Below the pieces are notes generated by a model. The model made no database searches and had not been told where the DNA came from. It saw only the letters and a program-made list of their open reading frames with translations. A DNA stretch of 14,089 nt from JACNLC01 sp964607375 (GTDB taxonomy: Bacteria; Fidelibacterota; Marinisomatia; SCGC-AAA003-L08; JACNLC01). Each line of letters opens with the position of its first letter. Position 1 is the first letter of the stretch. The translations under genes were made by a program, and so were the position numbers. This document shows, piece by piece, positions 8,126-14,089 of this stretch. The stretch lies in the NCBI GenBank assembly GCA_964607375.1, contig CAZSJY010000051.1:1-14089 (forward strand), in the 5' to 3' direction.

Positions 8126-8161
8126 ATCTAATTCTATTAGTAAATTATGGTTTATTATTTT

Positions 8162-8166
8162 GAGGA
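8162..8166 (+). promoter_or_regulatory. Ribosome binding site deciding the purE start
   Basis: GAGGA lies 4 bases before the ATG at 8171. It selects this start over the in-frame ATG at 8147, which has no such signal and would add eight residues (MVYYFEDS) not expected in the PurE family. Confidence 0.6.
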
Positions 8167-8170
8167 TAGT

Positions 8171-8629
8171 ATGGCAAAAATAGCAGTATTAATTGGAAGT
8201 GAATCGGACAGAAAAACGATTGAAGCATCAGCTCCATATTTTGAATATTTCGGTTTGGATTGGGAATTGAAAGTGCTTTCTGCACATCGAAATCCGAACG
8301 AAGTTGAAAAATTTGCACTTAACGCACGAAAGAATGGATATGCAATTTTAATTGGTGCAGCAGGAATGGCTGCTCATCTCGCAGGAGCGTTAAAAGCAAA
8401 TTCAACCTTGCCTGTAATTGGTATTCCGCTACCTGGCGGAATGCTTGACGGATTGGATTCGTTATTGTCTACAGTTCAGATGCCAAAAGGGGTACCGGTA
8501 GCATCGATGTCAGTAGGTAAAGCAGGTGCTATAAACTCGGCGATATTTTGTGCAGAGATTCTGTCGATTACAGATTCATCAATTGCTGAAAAATTATCAG
8601 AATTTAAGGAAAACGGTTGTAAGCTTTAA
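8171..8629 (+). CDS. purE: N5-carboxyaminoimidazole ribonucleotide mutase (PurE, class I)
   Basis: PurE converts N5-CAIR to CAIR in de novo purine synthesis. The 152-aa product has the usual single-domain length and motifs: GSESD (9-13), SAHR (37-40, with the catalytic His), GAAGMAAHLAG (62-72), LPVIGIP and LDSLLSTVQMPKGVPV. The last motif is typical of class I, which works with PurK; no purK lies in the window. An in-frame ATG at 8147 is possible, but the SD and family N termini favour 8171. The stop codon overlaps the next ATG by one base (TAATG), so it is translationally coupled to the RmlD gene, an unusual link between purine synthesis and sugar genes. Confidence 0.96.
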   Translation: MAKIAVLIGSESDRKTIEASAPYFEYFGLDWELKVLSAHRNPNEVEKFALNARKNGYAILIGAAGMAAHLAGALKANSTLPVIGIPLPGGMLDGLDSLLSTVQMPKGVPVASMSVGKAGAINSAIFCAEILSITDSSIAEKLSEFKENGCKL

Positions 8630-9522
8630 TGCGAAAGAAAATTCTCATTACTGGTGCATCAGGACAACTTGGGAAAGAACTCATTTCCACACTTTACTCG
8701 GATTTTGAACTGCTTCTAACAGATGCAAAACCGTTACCGATAACGGTTAACGGATTACCAGTGATTGAGATGGATATTACAAATCCACAAAAGGTTAGTG
8801 AAATTGTTACAACCTTTGCACCGGATATCATCATAAATTCTGCAGCATATACAAATGTTGATGGTTGTGAAATGAATAAGAAAACTGCAAGAGCTGTGAA
8901 TGTTGTTGGATTAGAGAATTTGATAAAAGCGAGTTTAACCGAAACATATTTTATTCAAGTTTCCACTGATTATGTGTTTGACGGTGAAGATGGTCCATAT
9001 TCAGAAGATGCTCCCACATTCCCGGTTTCTTATTACGGAAAAACCAAACTTGAAGCAGAAAATATTATGAGAGGTTCTCGTCGGAATAATCTAATTTTGC
9101 GTCCAAATGTACTGTACAGCTCATCAACAGAAGATATGGCAAGTTTTTTCTCTTGGGTATTTACAAGTTTATCAGAGAATGCAAACATCAGCGTTGTTAC
9201 TGATCAAACAAGTAATCCAACTTGGACATACGCATTTGCTCAAGCGATTCATCAATGTATAAATTCTAATGTTGAGGGACTTTATCATTATGGAAGTGAG
9301 AATTATATCAATCGTTATGAGTTTGCTCTTCAAATAGCTAGGATTTTTGGTTTTGACGAATCTCTAATTGAACCGACGACAACTGATAAACTCTCCCAAA
9401 TTGCACATCGCCCGAAACATAGCGGAATGAGCCCTGCTAAAATTCAAAGTGAATTGGGAATTCCGATTTATTCTACTGAACTTTGTTTAATTGAAATCAA
9501 AAAGATTATGGAAAAACAATGA
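8629..9522 (+). CDS. rfbD: dTDP-4-dehydrorhamnose reductase (RmlD/RfbD family)
   Basis: RmlD reduces dTDP-4-keto-L-rhamnose to dTDP-L-rhamnose, the last step of rhamnose precursor synthesis. The 297-aa protein has the NAD(P)-binding GASGQLG (9-15), NSAAYTNVDGCE (70-81), STDYVFDG (112-119) and the short-chain dehydrogenase pair Y136-x3-K140 (YGKTK), all in family order. rmlA, rmlB and rmlC are absent from the window, so they must be elsewhere or this copy acts on another nucleotide sugar. Its start overlaps the purE stop by one base and its stop overlaps the next start by four (ATGA), so it is clearly part of an operon. The downstream GT2 has rhamnosyltransferase-like features and could use the product. 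Confidence 0.92.
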   Translation: MRKKILITGASGQLGKELISTLYSDFELLLTDAKPLPITVNGLPVIEMDITNPQKVSEIVTTFAPDIIINSAAYTNVDGCEMNKKTARAVNVVGLENLIKASLTETYFIQVSTDYVFDGEDGPYSEDAPTFPVSYYGKTKLEAENIMRGSRRNNLILRPNVLYSSSTEDMASFFSWVFTSLSENANISVVTDQTSNPTWTYAFAQAIHQCINSNVEGLYHYGSENYINRYEFALQIARIFGFDESLIEPTTTDKLSQIAHRPKHSGMSPAKIQSELGIPIYSTELCLIEIKKIMEKQ

Positions 9523-10232
9523 AATCAATAATCATAACTCCTACTTACAACGAAAGAAAAAATATAGACGAACTAATTCGTCAGATTTATGAGAGTAATC
9601 CGAACATTCACATTTTATTTGTGGATGACAATTCACCAGATGGAACAGGTGAATATATTCGAGAGCTTATGGAAAAAGATAAAAAAATATTTATCATTCA
9701 GCGAAGTGGAAAGTTGGGACTGGGAACAGCGTATTGCAAGGGATTTCAATGGGCGCTGGATAAAGATTACGACAGAATGATTCAGATGGATGCAGATTTG
9801 TCGCATAATCCTGCTGATATCCCACGATTAATTGAAGCATCCGAAGAGAACGATTTAGTAATTGGAAGTCGGTACATTAGTGGAATAAATGTTGTAAATT
9901 GGCCGATGCGACGATTGATTTTAAGTTATTTAGCTAATGTATATGCAAGATTTGTTATTGGACTTCCAATTAAAGATGGCACAGGGGGTTTCAAGTGTTT
10001 TAAACGAGAAGTATTGGAAGATATAGATTTATCAGGAATCAAATCAGAAGGTTATTCGTTTCAGATTGAAATGAATTTCTTAGCTTGGGTGAAGAAATTT
10101 ACTATTAAAGAAATTCCAATTATCTTTAACGATAGAACAGTCGGTGAATCGAAAATGTCTAAACGAATTGTCAGAGAGGCAATTTGGATGGTTCCAAAAT
10201 TGAGATTGAAGAAAATATTTAAAAGATTATGA
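9519..10232 (+). CDS. GT2 glycosyltransferase, polyprenol-phosphate mannosyltransferase (DPM1-like)
   Basis: This is a GT2-fold enzyme of 237 aa that most resembles polyprenol-monophosphomannose (dolichol-phosphate mannose) synthases, which move a sugar from a nucleotide donor to a polyprenyl phosphate on the cytoplasmic face of the membrane. Motifs are TPTYNERKNI (7-16), VDDNSPDGT (35-43), the metal-binding DADLSHNP (91-98), GSRYISG (116-122), DGTGGFKCFKR (153-163) and GESKMS (209-214). It has no C-terminal membrane segments, so it is the short, soluble or peripheral type. The donor (GDP-mannose or UDP-glucose) cannot be told from sequence. It overlaps both neighbours by four bases. Confidence 0.92.
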   Translation: MKSIIITPTYNERKNIDELIRQIYESNPNIHILFVDDNSPDGTGEYIRELMEKDKKIFIIQRSGKLGLGTAYCKGFQWALDKDYDRMIQMDADLSHNPADIPRLIEASEENDLVIGSRYISGINVVNWPMRRLILSYLANVYARFVIGLPIKDGTGGFKCFKREVLEDIDLSGIKSEGYSFQIEMNFLAWVKKFTIKEIPIIFNDRTVGESKMSKRIVREAIWMVPKLRLKKIFKRL

Positions 10233-12283
10233 CTCTTTCCGTCATCATAGTAAGTTATAATGTGAAGCAATTCTTGCAACAATGCTTGAAATCAGTATTT
10301 GCTAGTAAGGATATTAAATCACTTGATATTATTGTAGTGGACAATTATTCCTACGATGGTTCTTGTGAAATGATAAGCACTGAATTTCCAAAAGTTAAAC
10401 TAATCAGAAATGACAAAAATCTTGGATTCGCAAAGGCTGTTAATATAGGTATTAAAAAATCTATCGGTGACTATATTTGTTTAATAAATCCGGATTCATT
10501 GATCAAAGATGATACTTTAAGTAAGTTGTACAAGTATTTGAAATATAATACAGATACTGGAATTGTTGGATGCAAGGTATTGGATGCAGATGGGTCGTTG
10601 CAATTGGCTTCTCGCAGAAGATTTCCGACTCCCTTAGTTGCACTACCTCGATTGCTTGGCTTGAGTAAATTATTCCCGAAAAGTAAGTTGTTTGGTCAAT
10701 ACAATCAAACTTTTATTGATGATTCTATAATCCAAGAAGTTGATGCAGTGAGTGGTTCGTGCATGATGTTCCCTAAGAAATTAGTGGAGGAAATTGGGTA
10801 TATGGACGAACGCTTTTTTATGTACTTTGAAGATACAGACCTTTGTTTTCGTGCCAAAAAAGCCGGTTACAATGTGATTTACAACCCTGAAACGCAGATT
10901 ATTCACTACAAAGGAGAAAGTCTAAAACACGCCCCATTTGATGTGATAGATACATTTCATGTTGCTATGAAATCTTTCTTCAAAAAACATTCCAATGAGT
11001 TTCCGTTTTGGAACTTATTGAAAATTCTAATAGGATCGGCAATAGGTCTGCGTAAATTATTTGAGGTTTTCAAGAAGTTTACCTCAACAATAACTGCTTC
11101 TATTTTTGATACTTTATCCATCACAATCTCTTTTGTTTTTGCGATTGTGATTTGGTATCCACTAAACTACAACGAACAGGTGACTGCTCAATTGATATTC
11201 GGACATTGGCCACTTTATCTAACTTTTGGATTATTCTGGGTATTTGTTTCCATTGGAGTCAATTTATATCGGAAAAACTATTTATCTTATGGAGGAGCGA
11301 TAGTTGTTTCAATTTTGACATTTTTGCTAGCATCATCGGTAACTTATTTGATTTCGATATTTGCATATTCTCGTGCAGTGATAACATTTGCTTCGATATT
11401 TACTGCAATTTTAACGGCACTTTGGAGATTATCAGTACATATGATGTTTCGTTATAAATGGCTGAAGATTTTCCATATCACACCACTTTTTACAAGACGA
11501 GCTATTATATTGGGCAATGATAATGAAGCATTGAGAATCAGTAATCTAATTACACAAACACCTGAAACAGATTTTGATTTAATTGGATTTGTTGATGATA
11601 ATCCAAGTGAAGTGATTTTGGATGATAGATTTCTTGGTAGAACTGAAGATTTGAGTGGGATTGTAAAATCAAATAAAATTAACGAAGTTATACTTCCTGA
11701 AAAATCATTTTCTACAAACAAAGTGATTGACTTAATACAGCGATTATCAAGAAGTAATGTAACATTCAAATTTGTGCCTGAAGGTAAACATCATTTGATA
11801 GGCAAGGGAGTAATAGAAAATCTTGGAGGAGTCCCATTAGTGGACATCGATTTTCCATTGTTTAACAGGATTCATTTGATCTCTAAGAGATTATTCGACA
11901 CTTTCTTATCCTTCATTGGGATACTCTTAACTTTGCCAATTCACTTTTTTTATTTATTCTTTGTAAGAACAGAAAAAAGGAAAATTTGGAGTGCAAATCA
12001 TCAATCATTTTCCTTGATACAATATAAATCAAGAAATCAGTTTATTAGAGAGTTGCCATATTTGTTTGCAATTTTATTAGGGAGATTAAGTTTTGTTGGA
12101 GGTCAAATTGTGGATTACGAAATATCTGATCCAAATATAATGGTAAAACCTGGACTTACAGGATTATCTCAACTTAAAAGCATTCAAGTTGATTCTTATA
12201 AATCTTTTGATCAATACTATATTCAGAATCATTCATTTATTTTTGATCTAGAAATTCTTCTAAAATCAGTACTGAGGATATAA
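10229..12283 (+). CDS. Fusion of a GT2 rhamnosyltransferase-type domain with a degenerate polyprenyl glycosylphosphotransferase
   Basis: The 684-aa protein has two parts. Residues 1 to about 285 are a GT2 domain of the WbbL/rhamnosyltransferase type: VIIVSYNV (5-12), VVDNYSYDGS (36-45), NPDS (87-90) and EDTDLCFRAKKAGY (201-214). Residues about 290-684 have the build of WbaP/CpsE-type initiating transferases: four membrane helices (about 290-312, 326-345, 355-380, 383-403), a CoA_binding_3-like Rossmann domain (RRAIILGN at 423-430, LIGFVDDNP at 451-459), then SKRLFDTFLSFIGILL (552-567) and the C-terminal VKPGLTGLSQL. The catalytic core is damaged: the usual DELPQL reads RELPYL (607-612, nucleophilic Asp replaced by Arg), VGPRP reads VGGQI, and about 60 residues normally lying before DELP, including the QxRxG and FRTM motifs, are missing. 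The second half is thus probably not an active phosphosugar transferase. The frame is uninterrupted through the junction. Confidence 0.88.
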   Translation: MTLSVIIVSYNVKQFLQQCLKSVFASKDIKSLDIIVVDNYSYDGSCEMISTEFPKVKLIRNDKNLGFAKAVNIGIKKSIGDYICLINPDSLIKDDTLSKLYKYLKYNTDTGIVGCKVLDADGSLQLASRRRFPTPLVALPRLLGLSKLFPKSKLFGQYNQTFIDDSIIQEVDAVSGSCMMFPKKLVEEIGYMDERFFMYFEDTDLCFRAKKAGYNVIYNPETQIIHYKGESLKHAPFDVIDTFHVAMKSFFKKHSNEFPFWNLLKILIGSAIGLRKLFEVFKKFTSTITASIFDTLSITISFVFAIVIWYPLNYNEQVTAQLIFGHWPLYLTFGLFWVFVSIGVNLYRKNYLSYGGAIVVSILTFLLASSVTYLISIFAYSRAVITFASIFTAILTALWRLSVHMMFRYKWLKIFHITPLFTRRAIILGNDNEALRISNLITQTPETDFDLIGFVDDNPSEVILDDRFLGRTEDLSGIVKSNKINEVILPEKSFSTNKVIDLIQRLSRSNVTFKFVPEGKHHLIGKGVIENLGGVPLVDIDFPLFNRIHLISKRLFDTFLSFIGILLTLPIHFFYLFFVRTEKRKIWSANHQSFSLIQYKSRNQFIRELPYLFAILLGRLSFVGGQIVDYEISDPNIMVKPGLTGLSQLKSIQVDSYKSFDQYYIQNHSFIFDLEILLKSVLRI

Positions 12284-13242
12284 TGTCGAAATACACTTTA
12301 GAATTTGAAGCACCACTTCAGGAAATCGAAGAGAAAATTGAAACTGTAAAATCAACCGGAATCAAAACGGGTGTGGATGTTACTTCTACAGTTTTACAGT
12401 TAGAAAAGAAACTGGAAGACAAAAAGAAGAGCATTTACAGAGAACTTTCTCGATGGGATAGAGTGCAATTGGCTCGACATCCACGACGACCCCATTCTCT
12501 CGATTATATAGAGATGATGTGTGATGTTTGGTTAGAGCTTCACGGTGATAGATATTTTGGAGATGACAAAGCTATCGTTTCAGGAATGGCTAAAATTAAC
12601 GGAAAATCAATTATGATTATTGGTCAACAAAAAGGTCGTGGGACCAAAGACAATATGCTTCGCAACTTTGGAATGCCACGACCTGAAGGTTACAGAAAAG
12701 CCTTAAGATTGATGAAACTTGCTGAGAAATTCAAAATTCCGATAGTTACTTTAATTGATACTCCTGGAGCATATCCCGGATTGGGTGCAGAAGAGAGAGG
12801 ACAAGCTGAAGCAATAGCGAAAAATCTCAAAGAAATGGCGATTATTGGAGTTCCTATCATCAACATTGTGATTGGTGAAGGAGCATCAGGTGGTGCATTG
12901 GGAATTGGAGTTGGTGACAGATTGTTATGTTTAGAAAATACTTGGTATTCAGTCATTTCTCCCGAAGGATGTGCGTCGATTTTATTTAGAGATGCAACTC
13001 GTGCTAAAGATGCAGCCGATGCGATGAAAGTCACAGCAAAAGATTTACTCGAAATGGGTATAGCTGACAGAATAATTCCTGAGCCGGAAGGTAGTGCACA
13101 TATGCAACCACAAAAAACAGCAGAAACTCTCAAATCAGTAATTTTAGAAGAACTATCTCAGTTAAGCACTCTCAAAACGAACGAACTCATTAACAACCGA
13201 ATCGAAAAATTCGAGAAAATGGGATTGTGGGAAGAGATTTAG
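12283..13242 (+). CDS. accA: Acetyl-CoA carboxylase carboxyltransferase subunit alpha
   Basis: AccA pairs with AccD to move the carboxyl group from carboxybiotin to acetyl-CoA, giving malonyl-CoA for fatty-acid synthesis in the cytoplasm. The 319-aa length equals that of E. coli AccA. Family motifs are LEFEAPLQEIEEKI near the N terminus, RVQLARHPRRPHSLDYI, QQKGRGTKDNMLRNFGMPRP, TLIDTPGAYPGLGAEERGQ, GEGASGGALGIGVGD and WYSVISPEGCASILF. GAGGA (12274-12278) lies 4 bases before the ATG, and the start overlaps the preceding stop by one base (TAATG). It is the last intact gene of the plus-strand run. accB, accC and accD are not in the window. Confidence 0.98.
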   Translation: MSKYTLEFEAPLQEIEEKIETVKSTGIKTGVDVTSTVLQLEKKLEDKKKSIYRELSRWDRVQLARHPRRPHSLDYIEMMCDVWLELHGDRYFGDDKAIVSGMAKINGKSIMIIGQQKGRGTKDNMLRNFGMPRPEGYRKALRLMKLAEKFKIPIVTLIDTPGAYPGLGAEERGQAEAIAKNLKEMAIIGVPIINIVIGEGASGGALGIGVGDRLLCLENTWYSVISPEGCASILFRDATRAKDAADAMKVTAKDLLEMGIADRIIPEPEGSAHMQPQKTAETLKSVILEELSQLSTLKTNELINNRIEKFEKMGLWEEI

Positions 13243-13250
13243 GAGCTACT

Positions 13251-13472
13251 ATGAAAAAGAGAATCGAGAAAAGCGGAACTACAACCACCTCAGCTAACTA
13301 CAAAACTTTTTCGTGTGTCTTTACGGATCCGAATATAGTGAATATAAATACTAATAATTCCATTTGTAGAAGAGTGATAAATCGTTGCTTAATCGCTAAT
13401 TCTCTAATCCCACGAATTCCTGCCAGAATTTTACAGAATCTGCCCATTCTGCCGATGAGTAATGTGCTTTAG
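13251..13472 (+). CDS. Short hypothetical reading frame behind accA, probably a truncated gene
   Basis: An ATG at 13251 has a good SD (AGGAG, 13241-13245, five bases ahead) that overlaps the accA stop codon, so it looks like a real translation start in the operon. It opens 73 codons beginning MKKRIEKSGTTTTSANYKTF. The last 26 or so codons run antisense through the 3' end of the gene ending at 13396, and the product shows no recognisable fold, signal or motif. The likeliest reading is the 5' end of an operon gene whose remainder was lost when the downstream segment was joined here. Chance is the alternative. The remaining bases up to 13395 show no terminator-like hairpin. Confidence 0.25.
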   Translation: MKKRIEKSGTTTTSANYKTFSCVFTDPNIVNINTNNSICRRVINRCLIANSLIPRIPARILQNLPILPMSNVL

Positions 13473-13959
13473 TACCTCCAGTTAACTGGAGTTGATTTCT
13501 CATCATTGTAACAGGACCAATTGGCATGTTTTCTATTCCTTTAGGTAAAGCGTGAAATGATATAAGCTCCCATTCAGCATTTGATGATTGTTCGTTTGTT
13601 TCTGCTAACACATCGTGTCTATATAGAATCAACTGAGCAGAACCTGTATTCAAAGGTGTACAGTTTACAGCTCTTATCTGTATATATGGAGTTTCATTAT
13701 TATTTCGTTTGGTAATCCGTGCTTTTAACTCCGTATTCTCAGTAATTTTCACAAAAGGGCAGATAAAATGATGAATAAGAGTATTATCAACTTTAACTAA
13801 AATTACTCCATCTCGATACCCTTTTTCAAATTTTCCATTGTTTAATTGATATTCTGCGTGATTTGCGATTTCATCAAAAGTTAATCCAACGGCATAAGTC
13901 TTACCTGACCCTTTAATTTGTCGTTTAACGAAATTACTAACAGCTACTTGTTCATTCAT
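13396..13959 (-). CDS. DUF3228-like protein of unknown function
   Basis: The 187-aa protein has no signal peptide or membrane segment. It has the pattern I recall for DUF3228 proteins: a GYRDGVILVKV strand (47-57), a central region with ELKARITKR and TPYIQIRAV, then AEWELISFHALP (128-139), and the highly characteristic PIGPVTMMRN (146-155) followed by GG and a C-terminal SSAEWADSVKFWQEF. The function of the family is unknown. The assignment rests on memory of the PxTMMRN and SVxFW signatures, not on a search. AAAAGGG (13966-13972) lies 6 bases before the ATG and supports the start. It converges on accA and has its own promoter-like TATAAT. The putative IS end begins 75 bases upstream, so the promoter region is very close to a mobile-element junction. 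Confidence 0.62.
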   Translation of the reverse strand: MNEQVAVSNFVKRQIKGSGKTYAVGLTFDEIANHAEYQLNNGKFEKGYRDGVILVKVDNTLIHHFICPFVKITENTELKARITKRNNNETPYIQIRAVNCTPLNTGSAQLILYRHDVLAETNEQSSNAEWELISFHALPKGIENMPIGPVTMMRNQLQLTGGTKAHYSSAEWADSVKFWQEFVGLEN

Positions 13960-13983
13960 TTCAAGCCCTTTTCTATATTTTTC

Positions 13984-13989
13984 ATTATA
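13984..13989 (-). promoter_or_regulatory. Possible -10 element for the DUF3228-like gene
   Basis: On the minus strand these bases read TATAAT, 24 bases before the start codon, leaving room for a short leader with an AAGGG ribosome binding site. No good -35 hexamer is seen 16-18 bases upstream. If the organism uses Bacteroidota-type promoters the match may be fortuitous in this AT-rich stretch. Confidence 0.3.
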
Positions 13990-14034
13990 AATAACTTAAC
14001 ACGAAGTACGAGAAATATTACGAAAAATTATTAC

Positions 14035-14051
14035 TAACTGTTACATCCCGC
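14035..14051 (-). repeat. 17-bp terminal inverted repeat, right copy
   Basis: TAACTGTTACATCCCGC is the exact reverse complement of 39-55. Its inner edge is exactly 55 bases from the right end of the window. Immediately outside it lies a small hairpin, CATAAT (14051-14056) and ATTATG (14062-14067) with a 5-base loop, which has no counterpart at the left end. Confidence 0.8.
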
Positions 14052-14089
14052 ATAATAACTCATTATGTTTAATTGATAAAGAAGTGTTA
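14035..14089. mobile_element. Putative left end of the same insertion sequence (partial)
   Basis: The terminal repeat is followed outward by 38 bases that do not match the outer bases at the other end of the window, as expected for the opposite end of one element. The element would extend to the right, out of the window, and would have the same orientation as the copy at the left edge. No coding sequence is recognisable in the visible part. The call rests on the repeat geometry described for the left end. Confidence 0.55.

Noticed and set aside
12690..13133. 147-codon open frame on the minus strand within accA
   Set aside because: It is antisense to conserved AccA motifs, with no ribosome binding site or recognisable protein features.
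14035..14089. Possible integron attC-like site (TAAC/GTTA motifs and a final GTTA)
   Set aside because: The two copies are in opposite orientation, there is no integrase or row of cassettes, and the flanking genes are housekeeping genes. An IS terminal repeat explains the symmetry better.

Overview
The window is 14.1 kb of AT-rich chromosomal DNA with ordinary bacterial housekeeping and envelope genes. It most likely comes from the Bacteroidota/Chlorobiota/Ignavibacteriota (FCB) side of the tree. The evidence is a DUF4837-type lipoprotein, an Lgt with the motif HGIGRIGCFLVGDDYG, and a LepA reading RGITIKSHPIQM. Several genes have clear Shine-Dalgarno sequences (lgt, purE, accA and the last gene), which fits an Ignavibacteria-like lineage better than classical Bacteroidia. 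This placement is an inference from motifs; no search was run.

Layout. Positions 1-55 and 14035-14089 look like the two outer ends of one multicopy insertion sequence: a perfect 17-bp inverted repeat sits at exactly the same distance (39-55) from each end of the window. A CNNM/CorC-type membrane protein (minus strand, 160-1383) diverges from murQ (1428-2330). A short stretch behind murQ holds what looks like a frameshifted remnant of a small membrane-protein gene on the minus strand. Then comes lepA (2636-4441), which stands alone.

From 4609 to 13242 nine genes run head to tail on the plus strand with gaps of at most about 45 bases. The last five are joined by 1-4 base overlaps. In order they are a CPBP-family membrane protease, lgt, a zinc-ribbon SAM methyltransferase, a DUF4837 lipoprotein, purE, an RmlD-type dTDP-4-dehydrorhamnose reductase, a polyprenol-phosphate mannosyltransferase-type GT2, a large GT2 fused to a degenerate polyprenyl glycosylphosphotransferase, and accA. 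The common theme is envelope building: lipoprotein maturation, deoxysugar supply and sugar transfer to lipid carriers, with purine and fatty-acid synthesis genes co-transcribed. Behind accA is a short, probably truncated reading frame, converging on a DUF3228-like gene (13396-13959, minus) whose promoter region lies against the right-hand insertion-sequence end.

The two most interesting points are the 684-residue fusion protein, whose phosphoglycosyltransferase domain has lost its catalytic Asp and about 60 residues of its core, and the symmetrical terminal repeats. I see no CRISPR array, tRNA, rRNA, defence system or phage genes.
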